Source of the DNA: Actinopolyspora halophila DSM 43834
GTDB lineage: Bacteria > Actinomycetota > Actinomycetes > Mycobacteriales > Pseudonocardiaceae
Reading direction: 5' to 3'
DNA length: 64,000 nucleotides
Assembly: GCF_000371785.1 (NCBI RefSeq)
Contig: NZ_AQUI01000002.1
Coordinates: 1,167,122 to 1,231,121 of the forward strand
The position numbers and the translations under genes are program-made. The notes below the pieces were generated by a model. That model made no database searches and was not told where the DNA came from. It was given only the letters and a program-made list of their open reading frames with translations. Position 1 is the first letter of the stretch; each line of letters starts with the position of its first letter. This document shows, in pieces, positions 41,915 to 49,151 of this stretch.

Positions 41915-42775
41915 TTACCGAGCCGGGCGGAAGCGCAGGCGCTGTCCGGGGCGAGCCTGGGCGGCCCTGTCCACGTCGGCGGAACGAACCACCGCGATGA
42001 CGGGATAACCCCCGGTGACCGGGTGGTCGGCCAGAAACAGCGTCGGTTCGCCCGAAGGCGGGACCTGTAGTGCTCCGGGAACCATGCCCTCGCTGGGCAG
42101 CTCCCCGGTACGGGCACGCTCCAACAGCGGGCCGTCGAGCCGCATCCCGACCCGGTCGCTCCGCGGAGTCACCCGATACGTCCCACCGAGCAGCGTGGAC
42201 AGCGCGTCGTCCGTGAACCAGTCGGCCCGCGGTCCCGGCACCACGGTCAGCACGAGATCCCCTGCGGGCGGCTCCGCGACCGGGGCGGCGTCCACGGTCG
42301 GGAAGCCCTCGGGAGGAGTTCCCACCGGCAACAGGTCCCCGGTGCGCAGCGGATCCGGTCCCAGACCGGACAGCGTGTCCGTGGAGCGCGAACCGAGCAC
42401 CGGTTCCACGTCGACACCGCCTCGCACGGCCAGATAAGCACGCGAACCGCGTTCCGGCGTCCCCGTGGTCAGCTCCGAACCGGCGGGCACGCGCAGCACC
42501 GTGTTCACGGCGGCTTCCCGCCCGTCCACCGCGACCGGACAGTCGGCTCCGGTCACGGCCACGGTGATGCCCCGCCGAGCGCACAGCGCCAGGCCGCCGA
42601 GGGTGATCTCGATTCCCGCCGCCTCCTCCCGATTGCCGACGAGCCGGTTGCCCAGTCGAAGGGAGCGCCGGTCGGCCGCGCCGGAAACCCCCACACCGAT
42701 GTCGCCCATACCGGTGCGTCCCAGGTCCTGCACGGTCGCCAGCGGTCCGGTGGCGAGCACTCGCAAATCGTTCAA
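41915..42775 (-). CDS. pxpC: 5-oxoprolinase subunit C
   Basis: TTG 42775 lies four bases after GGAGG and overlaps the pxpB stop. The 286-residue protein is of the biotin-dependent-carboxyltransferase-like (DUF183) family: LRVLATGPLATVQDLGRTGMGDIGVGVSGAADRRSLRLGNRLVGN at the start, PRSDRVGMRLDGPLL, and LADHPVTGGYPVIAVV. With PxpA and PxpB it hydrolyses 5-oxoproline to glutamate using ATP. Size and order C-B-A (downstream to upstream) are normal. Confidence 0.92.
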   Translation of the reverse strand: MNDLRVLATGPLATVQDLGRTGMGDIGVGVSGAADRRSLRLGNRLVGNREEAAGIEITLGGLALCARRGITVAVTGADCPVAVDGREAAVNTVLRVPAGSELTTGTPERGSRAYLAVRGGVDVEPVLGSRSTDTLSGLGPDPLRTGDLLPVGTPPEGFPTVDAAPVAEPPAGDLVLTVVPGPRADWFTDDALSTLLGGTYRVTPRSDRVGMRLDGPLLERARTGELPSEGMVPGALQVPPSGEPTLFLADHPVTGGYPVIAVVRSADVDRAAQARPGQRLRFRPAR

Positions 42776-43383
42776 CGGGCCTCCTCGAACCGCACGCGGA
42801 CCCCGGGGCGGAGCAGGGCCGGTGGTTGCCGGTCCGTGCGCCAGATCTCCAACTCGGTCCGCCCGATCAGCCGCCATCCTCCGGGGGAGGAACGTGGATA
42901 GATCCCGCTGAACTTACCCGCCAGTCCGACCGCGCCCCGGGGAACCCGGGTGCGCGATTCCGAGCGCCGCGGGACCTCGAGCCTGGGGGACCCCCCGGCG
43001 AGGTATCCGAACCCGGGGGCGAAACCGCCGAAGGCCACCGTCCAGTCGGTGCCGGTGTGCTCGGTGATCACCCCGCGTTCGGTCAGCCCGGTCAGCTCGG
43101 CCACTTCGCCCAGGTCGGCCCCGTCGTAGACGACCGGAACCCGTACCAGCTCCTTCTCGGGAACCCCTTCCGGATCGGGGCGGGTCTCGCGCACCACGCG
43201 CTCGAGCTCGGCCGGGTCGGCGTGCCGCGGATCCAGCTGCAGCAGCAGGGTCCGCGCCGCGGGGACGAGGTTCGTCACCCCGGGCAGGTGGGAGCGGGAC
43301 AACGCGGCGTAGAGCGCGTGCACGCTTTCCAGGTCGTCCAGTTCGACGAGCAGGCCCGCGTCGGCCAGGGGAAGGATTCGCAC
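42772..43383 (-). CDS. pxpB: 5-oxoprolinase subunit B (KipI-like)
   Basis: GTG 43383 follows GGAGGTGATCCC. The 203-residue protein is of the KipI/DUF213 family: start MRILPLADAGLLVELDD, then VRVPVVYDGADLGEVAELTGLT and the signature AFGGFAPGFGYLAGGSPRLEVPR. It acts with PxpC as the ATP-using half of the oxoprolinase. Its stop overlaps the pxpC start. Confidence 0.92.
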   Translation of the reverse strand: MRILPLADAGLLVELDDLESVHALYAALSRSHLPGVTNLVPAARTLLLQLDPRHADPAELERVVRETRPDPEGVPEKELVRVPVVYDGADLGEVAELTGLTERGVITEHTGTDWTVAFGGFAPGFGYLAGGSPRLEVPRRSESRTRVPRGAVGLAGKFSGIYPRSSPGGWRLIGRTELEIWRTDRQPPALLRPGVRVRFEEAR

Positions 43384-43387
43384 GGGA

Positions 43388-44143
43388 TCACCTCCGGGAC
43401 ATCGGTGTCGGGGTGATGCCCGCCGAGACCAGTCGGTCCCGCACCGCTCGCGCGATGGTCACGGCCTCCGGGGTGTCACCGTGCAGGCAGATCGACTCCG
43501 CCGCGACCTCGAGTTCGCCGCCGTCGACGGCCTCGATCGGTTCCGCACGCGCCAGCCGCAGGCAGCGTGCGGCGATGGCGTCCGGGTCGGTCAGCACTGC
43601 GTTCGGCTCGCCGCGGGGGACCAGCGTGCCATCGGGGGTGTAGGCACGATCGGCGAAGGCCTCCCGGAAGGTGCGCAGTCCGCGCTCCTCGGCGAGCCGC
43701 AGCCACAGCGAACCGGGCAGCCCCAGCGCCGCGAGGTCGCGGCCGTAGCCGTGCACCGCCTCGACCACGGCGGAGGCCTGCTCACGATGACTCACGATCG
43801 CGTTGTAGAGCGCGCCGTGCGGTTTCACGTAGGAGACCTCGGCTCCCTCCGCTCCGGCGAGCGCCTCCAGGGCGCCGATCTGGTAGAGGACCTCGTCGGT
43901 GAGCTCGGCGGGGGCGATGTCGACGAAGCGCCGCCCGAAACCCAGCAGGTCCCGGTACCCGACCTGGGCGCCGATCGTGACGCCCTCCCGGGCCGCCCAC
44001 GCGCACGCCCGCCGGATCACCCCCGGATCGCCCGCGTGGAATCCGCACGCCACGTTCGCGCTCGTGACGATGCGCAGCAGCGCCTCGTCGTCACCCAGTT
44101 CCCAGCGGCCGAAGCTTTCGGCGAGGTCGGCGTTGAGATCCAT
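43388..44143 (-). CDS. pxpA: 5-oxoprolinase subunit A (LamB/YcsF family)
   Basis: I use ATG 44143, eight bases after AGGA; TTG 44149 is the alternative. The 251-residue protein begins [23 protein letters not shown], the LamB/YcsF signature, with [12 protein letters not shown] and [10 protein letters not shown], whose His and Asp residues line the active site. It is the substrate-cleaving subunit of 5-oxoprolinase. It is the first pxp gene, 197 bp after the NRAMP gene on the same strand and 4 bp before pxpB. Confidence 0.94.
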   Translation of the reverse strand: MDLNADLAESFGRWELGDDEALLRIVTSANVACGFHAGDPGVIRRACAWAAREGVTIGAQVGYRDLLGFGRRFVDIAPAELTDEVLYQIGALEALAGAEGAEVSYVKPHGALYNAIVSHREQASAVVEAVHGYGRDLAALGLPGSLWLRLAEERGLRTFREAFADRAYTPDGTLVPRGEPNAVLTDPDAIAARCLRLARAEPIEAVDGGELEVAAESICLHGDTPEAVTIARAVRDRLVSAGITPTPMSRR

Positions 44144-44339
44144 GGCCAAGGTCCTTTCAACGGGAGTCCGCCCGGATGATCGGGGCCGTCATTCGTCTTC
44201 GCTCCTCGGCGGCAGTTCCCGACCGTGTTCTCCGGAAGTTCTGGCAAGGGGTTCGTTCGGTGCCGGGGATTCAGTCCGAGCAGCTCATGGGGCCCGTGCC
44301 GGAACCCCGGACACCCCCGCGAAGCTCTGCTGCGAGTTC

Positions 44340-45557
44340 TCAACTCCAGAGGGCCGCGATACCACTGAGGGAGCTCACTCCGAGGTACAGCGTCAGCAGC
44401 CACGCGAGCACACCGATCGTCAGCAACCAGCGCGGGTGCCGGTAGCCGCCGAGCAGGTCCCGGCGACGGGCCGCCACCCACAGCAGCACCCCGAAGCCGA
44501 CCGGCAGGATCAGCCCGTTGAGGGCCCCGGCCAGCACGAGCAGCGTGGTCGGTGCCTGCTCCAGCACCAGGAATATCGCCGTGGACAGCGCGATGAAGCC
44601 CGCCACCAGCCAGGAACGGGCCCGCTCCAGGGAGGGCGACAGCGTGGACAGGAACGATATCGAGGTGTACGCGGCGCCGATCACGGAGGTGATCCCGGCG
44701 GACCAGAGGATCACCCCGAACAGGCGCGTTCCCACGGCTCCGGCGGCGTGTCCGAAGGCCTCCGCGGTGGGGTTGTCCGTCGTGAGCGTGGCCCCTCCGG
44801 CGACCACGCCGAGCAACGCCAGGAACAGCACGATGCGCATCACGCCCGTGACCAGCAGCGAGGTGACCGAGCTGCGCGTTATCTCCCCGACGCGCTCGGG
44901 CCCGCTGATTCCGGCGTCGACCAGCCGGTGCGCTCCGGCGTAGGTGATGTAGCCGCCGACCGTGCCGCCGATCAGCGTGGTGATCGACAGGAAGTCGACC
45001 TGCTCCGGCAGCGCGGTCTGCCGCAACGCCTGCCCGACGGGAGGGGAGGAGGAGACCGCCACGTATCCGGTCAGCACGATCATCAGCACGCCGAGCACCA
45101 GCACGAGGCGGTCCATGGCGACCCCAGCGCGTCTGCTCGCGAAGACACCGACAGCGATCAGCGCCGAGACGGCGCCGCCGATCTTCACGTTCAATCCGAG
45201 CAACGCGTCCAGCCCGAGTGACGCTCCGGCGATGTTGCCCACGTTGAACACCAGCCCGCCGAACACGACCAGCACGGCCATGACCGAACCGAGTCCGGGC
45301 AGCACCCGGTTGCCCAGGTCCTGCGCGCGTGTTCCCGAGACGCCGATGACCCGCCACACGTTGAGCTGCACCGCGATGTCCAGCAGGATCGACAGCACTA
45401 TCGCGAAGGCGAAGGCTGATCCGAGCCGCACGGTGAACTCGGTGGTCTGGGTGATGAACCCCGGACCGATGGCGCTGGTCGCCATCAGGAACACCGCACC
45501 GAGCAGTGTCCCCCGTTTGGCCGCCGCTCTCGGCGGGCTCGTGCTCTCCTCGGCCAC
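44340..45557 (-). CDS. NRAMP-family transporter linked to pxpABC
   Basis: GTG 45557 is four bases after GGGAG. The 405-residue protein has 11 or so helices, with MATSAIGPGFITQTTEFTV (helix 1 with the metal-site region; the usual DPGN is replaced by a GPGF form) and an invariant-loop ITSVIGAAYTSISFL. The replaced DPGN motif suggests an NRAMP-related carrier that may not use transition metals. Transporters of this subgroup often accompany pxp genes and may import 5-oxoproline or another organic substrate. It is divergent from the GntR gene across a 17-bp palindrome. Confidence 0.8.
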   Translation of the reverse strand: MAEESTSPPRAAAKRGTLLGAVFLMATSAIGPGFITQTTEFTVRLGSAFAFAIVLSILLDIAVQLNVWRVIGVSGTRAQDLGNRVLPGLGSVMAVLVVFGGLVFNVGNIAGASLGLDALLGLNVKIGGAVSALIAVGVFASRRAGVAMDRLVLVLGVLMIVLTGYVAVSSSPPVGQALRQTALPEQVDFLSITTLIGGTVGGYITYAGAHRLVDAGISGPERVGEITRSSVTSLLVTGVMRIVLFLALLGVVAGGATLTTDNPTAEAFGHAAGAVGTRLFGVILWSAGITSVIGAAYTSISFLSTLSPSLERARSWLVAGFIALSTAIFLVLEQAPTTLLVLAGALNGLILPVGFGVLLWVAARRRDLLGGYRHPRWLLTIGVLAWLLTLYLGVSSLSGIAALWS

Positions 45558-45605
45558 GGCGCTCCCATCTTCGCGTCGTCCGAAAGCGATTACAGCTGAA
45601 CGAGT

Positions 45606-45622
45606 GAATTGTTGAACAATTC
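45606..45622. promoter_or_regulatory. 17-bp perfect palindrome between NRAMP and GntR genes
   Basis: GAATTGTTGAACAATTC has perfect 8-bp arms around a central G. It lies 49 bp upstream of the NRAMP start and 113 bp upstream of the GntR gene and is the probable GntR operator. A TTG-TTGAACAA core is common in FCD/GntR sites. Confidence 0.75.
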
Positions 45623-45734
45623 TGCTGTATGTCAAGAGATCACTCCGGTAAACTCCACTCGGACCGTCGAGTGCCGCCCGGCCGCGCACGTGACGGCGCA
45701 CCGAGGAGAACCACCACATCCGCTTGGGGGCACG

Positions 45735-46445
45735 ATGGGCACCGCCGAGGACTGGGTGGAGCTGCTCGCCTCCGATCGGGAGTCGCTCGACCGCACGAGC
45801 ACCGCCGAACGGGTGGCGGACCTGCTGCGTCAACGCGTTCTCGAAGGAGGGCTGGCCCCGGGAACCCGGCTGTCCGAGGAAAGCGCGGGCCGCGCGCTCG
45901 CGGTCTCCCGGAACACGCTGCGCGAGGCGTTCCGGTTGCTGGTGCACGAGCGGCTGCTGGTGCACGAGTTCCACCGGGGAGTGTTCGTGCGGGTGCTGTC
46001 CGTCGACGAGGTCGTCGACCTGTACCGCGTCCGACGGCTGCTCGAAACCGGTGCGCTGCGGAACTCGGAGGAGCCGGCTCCCGAACGGGTCGCCGACCTC
46101 GGACGCGCCGTCGACGAGGGGGAACGAGCGGCACGCGACCGCGAGTGGCACGAGGTGGGAACGGCGAACATGCGTTTTCACCAGTCCGTGGCCGCCCTGG
46201 CCGGGAGCCCGCGGGTCGACGAGACCATGCGCCAGCTGCTGGCCGAGCTGCGACTCGCCTTCCACGTGATGCCGGGGCTGCGGGAGTTCCACGAGCCCTA
46301 CCTGGAGAACAACCGCCGGATCGCCGAACTGGTCGGTGCGGGACACCGCGTCGAGGCGGCGAGCAGGCTCGACGAGTACCTGGACGCGGCCGAAACGCAA
46401 CTGCTCGCGGAATACCGCCGTTTTCCCGGGGAAGCGCACCGTTGA
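45735..46445 (+). CDS. GntR-family (FCD) transcriptional regulator
   Basis: The 236-residue protein has an N-terminal GntR winged helix (TSTAERVADLLRQRVLEGGLAPGTRLSEESAGRALAVSRNTLREAFRLLVHERLL) and an FCD-type all-helical ligand domain with metal-site His residues (RFHQSVAALAGSPRVDETM and the LENNRRIAELVGAGHRVEAAS block). It is divergent from the NRAMP-pxpABC operon with a palindrome between, so it most likely represses that operon and responds to 5-oxoproline or glutamate. The next gene, an MFS transporter, overlaps it by four bases. Confidence 0.93.
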   Translation: MGTAEDWVELLASDRESLDRTSTAERVADLLRQRVLEGGLAPGTRLSEESAGRALAVSRNTLREAFRLLVHERLLVHEFHRGVFVRVLSVDEVVDLYRVRRLLETGALRNSEEPAPERVADLGRAVDEGERAARDREWHEVGTANMRFHQSVAALAGSPRVDETMRQLLAELRLAFHVMPGLREFHEPYLENNRRIAELVGAGHRVEAASRLDEYLDAAETQLLAEYRRFPGEAHR

Positions 46446-47605
46446 GCACTCCGGCACCGAGCACGGCCGGGACGGGGTACGGACGCCCGTTCGGGATGCT
46501 GCTCATCGTCACCCTGGGGGCGTTCACCGGCTATGTGCTGCTGCTGCCGGTGGTGCCGCTGTGGGCAGTGCGCGCGGGGGAGAACGAGACGGGCGCCGGG
46601 CTGACCAACGGCGTTTTCATGCTGGTCACGGTGCTGACACAGCTTTCCATGCCCTGGTTGCTGCGCAGACGCGACCCGCGGGTTCTCCTGGCCTGCGGAA
46701 CACTGCTGCTCGGACTGGGGGCGCCGCTGTTCGGGCTGTTCACGCGATTGCCCGGTTTGCTGGCGGTCTCCGGGCTGCGCGGGATCGGTTTCGGACTGCT
46801 CACCGTGACCGGCAGCGCGCTGGTGGCCGAGCTGGTGCCCGCGCACCACCGCGGACGGGCTTCGGGACTCTACGGGCTGGCAGTGGGAGCTCCCCACGCG
46901 TTGATGCTGCCGGTCGGGGTCTGGCTGGCCGAGACGCTGGGATTCGTTCCGCTCTTCTGGATCGCGGCTTCGGTGCCCACCGTGGCCGCGGTGGCCGCGC
47001 TGTGGATCGGCAGGGTCGACATGTCGACGGGCTCGGCGGACAGCGCGGTGCGCGGCTTCCCGCTGCGTGGTCTCGCGGCGCCCTGGCTGGCGATGGCCCC
47101 GGTCTCGGTGGCCGCGGGCGGTCTCGTGGCCTTCCTGCCGCTCGCCACGGGCTCCGCGACGGGGTCGGCCGGGCTGCTCGCCTTCGGAATCGCCACCGTC
47201 GGGTTCCGGTGGGTCGCGGGTCACGTCGGGGACCGCCTCGGTTCCGGGCACATACCGCTGCCCGCGATGTCGCTGGCCGCTGCCGGGCTGGCCCTGCTCG
47301 CGCTGGGAAGCGCGGGTCCGGGCTGGCTCGCGGTGCTCGGGGCGCTGGGGCTGGGCGCCGGATTCGGCGGGTTGCAGAACGCGGCGCTGGTGTTGATGTT
47401 CGAACGCGCCGAGCCCGGTGCGGCCAGCACCGCGTGGAACATCGCCTACGACGCGGGCAACGGAGTGGGTTCGGTGGGCCTGGGGGCCGTTGTGGCCGCG
47501 AGCGGTTACCCCGTGGGATTCGTGGGCTGCGCCGTGCTGGTCGCAGCCGCCTTCCCCGCGGCTGTCGCTGCTCGAAGAGGGGGACCGCGACGCGATCCGG
47601 TGTGA
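46442..47605 (+). CDS. MFS transporter
   Basis: TTG 46442 overlaps the TGA of the GntR gene, so its production is coupled to the regulator. The 387-residue protein has 12 hydrophobic segments, the helix 1 opening FGMLLIVTLGAFTGYVLLLPVVPLWAV, and LVPAHHRGRASGLYGLAVGAPHALMLPVGVWLAE in the helix 4-5 region. It belongs with drug:proton exporters; the substrate is unknown. Because it is on the regulator's side of the divergent pair, it may respond to the same signal. Confidence 0.85.
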   Translation: MSTPAPSTAGTGYGRPFGMLLIVTLGAFTGYVLLLPVVPLWAVRAGENETGAGLTNGVFMLVTVLTQLSMPWLLRRRDPRVLLACGTLLLGLGAPLFGLFTRLPGLLAVSGLRGIGFGLLTVTGSALVAELVPAHHRGRASGLYGLAVGAPHALMLPVGVWLAETLGFVPLFWIAASVPTVAAVAALWIGRVDMSTGSADSAVRGFPLRGLAAPWLAMAPVSVAAGGLVAFLPLATGSATGSAGLLAFGIATVGFRWVAGHVGDRLGSGHIPLPAMSLAAAGLALLALGSAGPGWLAVLGALGLGAGFGGLQNAALVLMFERAEPGAASTAWNIAYDAGNGVGSVGLGAVVAASGYPVGFVGCAVLVAAAFPAAVAARRGGPRRDPV

Positions 47606-47684
47606 GGTTGCCTCGAGCGGACCGGCTCGACGACCTCCGAGGAGCGGCTGAGCTGGGACCTCGCCGCGGTCCTACAATGACGGT

Positions 47685-48095
47685 GTGAAGGGCAGGCTGG
47701 TTTCGCCGAGCTGGGTGCTGCTGCACCTGGTTTTCCTGGCCGCGGTCGTGGCCGCGGGCTGGTTGGGCTGGTGGCAGTGGGAACGCGCCCACGATGCGGG
47801 CGGCAGTTTCCAGAACCTCGGGTACGCGTTGCAGTGGCCGCTGTTCGGCGGTTTCGCCCTGTTCCTGTGGTACCAGGTGGTTCGAACGCTCAACGGCACC
47901 GAGTCGCACGAGGAGGCCGAGTCGGTCGCGGAATCGGCAACCTCCGCGGGAACCGACTCCTCCGCGCCGGAGGAGGCTCGCCCACGGCGTTCTCCGATCC
48001 CTTCCCCGGCACCTCCGGTGACCGAGGACGAGGACCCCCAGCTCGCCGAGTACAACCGCTACCTGGCAGAGCTCAACGCCTCTCGTAGTGAGTGA
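47685..48095 (+). CDS. Conserved actinobacterial two-helix membrane protein
   Basis: GTG 47685 starts a 136-residue product with MKGRLVSPSWVLLHLVFLAAVVAAGWLGWWQWERAHD and a second helix NLGYALQWPLFGGFALFLWYQVVRTL. This pattern is a conserved small membrane protein of mycobacteria and relatives with a SURF1-like start. A long acidic and proline-rich tail follows, ending DPQLAEYNRYLAELN. The function is not known. It begins 79 bp after the MFS gene; a palindromic repeat lies after it. Confidence 0.8.
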   Translation: MKGRLVSPSWVLLHLVFLAAVVAAGWLGWWQWERAHDAGGSFQNLGYALQWPLFGGFALFLWYQVVRTLNGTESHEEAESVAESATSAGTDSSAPEEARPRRSPIPSPAPPVTEDEDPQLAEYNRYLAELNASRSE

Positions 48096-48120
48096 AGTTT
48101 TCCGTCCACCCCTTGGCGTA

Positions 48121-48303
48121 GGTGGTTCCGTGGCGGAACCTCAGTCGGCGCCCGGCTGCGGGTGCCCCGACATCGGGTAGCGACCTACACAACGTCGGGG
48201 CCGTCCTCGCGAGAGCACCACGAGAGAACCCGCAGTCGATCGGGCTGCGTAGGCTCGTAAGCGCTCGCGTTGGACAGAAGCCTTCCGCTGGGAGTGCCTG
48301 TCC
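48121..48303 (+). repeat. Palindromic convergent-gap repeat, copy D (mosaic)
   Basis: The inner stem CCCCGAC with GTCGGGG and loop GGGTAGCGACCTACAC are intact. The outer left arm (CTCAGTCGGCGCCCGGC) belongs to the E type while the right arm (GCGAGAGCACCACGAGAG) belongs to the B/F type, so they do not pair well. A short tail with GCGTAGGCTCGTAAGCGC follows. This copy looks like a recombinant or a decaying one. It lies between two convergent genes. Confidence 0.82.
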
Positions 48304-48416
48304 GGGGCTCGAGTGGCTCGGGTTGCTCGGTGGGTTTCGTAGCGGACCAACCGCTTCGAACGACGTGTCCGGGGCGCACTCGTGCGAGGATCCGATCCCG
48401 GAGCGGGGTCGGGGCG

Positions 48417-48800
48417 TCAGCTGTTGAACTCGATCCTGCCGAACTGGTTCCCCTGCACGACGTTGTTGGCGGTTCCGGAGAACTGGTTGTTGACCGCCTG
48501 GCTTCCGGAGGTCGTAAGCTCCTGGTGGATCGGAGCGCCCTCCGAGCGCAGCTTCTCGGAGAACTCGCCGTCGTCGGACTCCAGCCGATCCAGCCGGCGC
48601 GCCAGTGCGGCGACCTTCGGGTGGTCGGCGGGACGGTCCTCGGCCGACTCCAACGCCGCGGCGGTTTCCGGGTCCTCTTCGGACTTTCCGCGCAACAGTT
48701 CACGTACCTTGGTCAACGCGGCGGAACCGGCGCTGCCGAGTGCCGCGGCCGCCTGTCCGGCGAGCGCGGCTGCGACGGATTCGAGGAACGGGTCGGTCAT
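48417..48800 (-). CDS. Small protein with helical start and amyloid-like C-terminal motif
   Basis: ATG 48800 is a few bases after GGAGG. The 127-residue product opens with MTDPFLESVAAALAGQAAAALGSAGSAALTKVRELL, an alanine/glycine-rich amphipathic region. A charged helical middle follows (SEEDPETAAALESAEDRPADHPKVAALARRLDRLES). The C terminus is NNQFSGTANNVVQGNQFGRIEF, given here in parts: NNQFSG, then NNVVQG, then GRIEF. It has the N-x-F-S-G and V-V-Q-G spacing of bacterial RHIM/PP-type amyloid signalling motifs. Similar small actinobacterial proteins pair an N-terminal effector domain with such motifs. Function is inferred from the motif alone. Confidence 0.55.
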   Translation of the reverse strand: MTDPFLESVAAALAGQAAAALGSAGSAALTKVRELLRGKSEEDPETAAALESAEDRPADHPKVAALARRLDRLESDDGEFSEKLRSEGAPIHQELTTSGSQAVNNQFSGTANNVVQGNQFGRIEFNS

Positions 48801-49151
48801 GCTGCCTCCGACGGGGTGCGCGTACCGGTTGTTCGCCGCCAACCGGTCCGTTGCGGACGGTGTTGACTCGCTCAGTGTAGCCGTGCGTGTGTCCAACGTG
48901 TTCCGTGAAGTGATCACTCCGCACCGTTGACCAGCGCTCGTCGCGAGGTGATTTCGGTCACCGGTTCGTCACCGGCCGGTGGTTTTTCCCGGCGTACGGA
49001 CTCGTGATCGGTGCACAGCGGAGTTGTGGCCGGGGCGGATGTGATATCAAAGTGGCTGAGCGACGACGGGGAATCGGGACGGTGCCCGATCCGACCCGGC
49101 GCCACGATCCCTCGTGGGTTCCAGGGCCCTCGCCGGTTTTGAGGGCGCGGT
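48801..49151. other. Divergent region between amyloid-motif gene and PBP gene
   Basis: This 351-bp stretch carries no credible gene. One perfect 10-bp palindrome AGTGATCACT is at 48909-48918. I see no clear -35/-10 for either gene. Confidence 0.4.
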
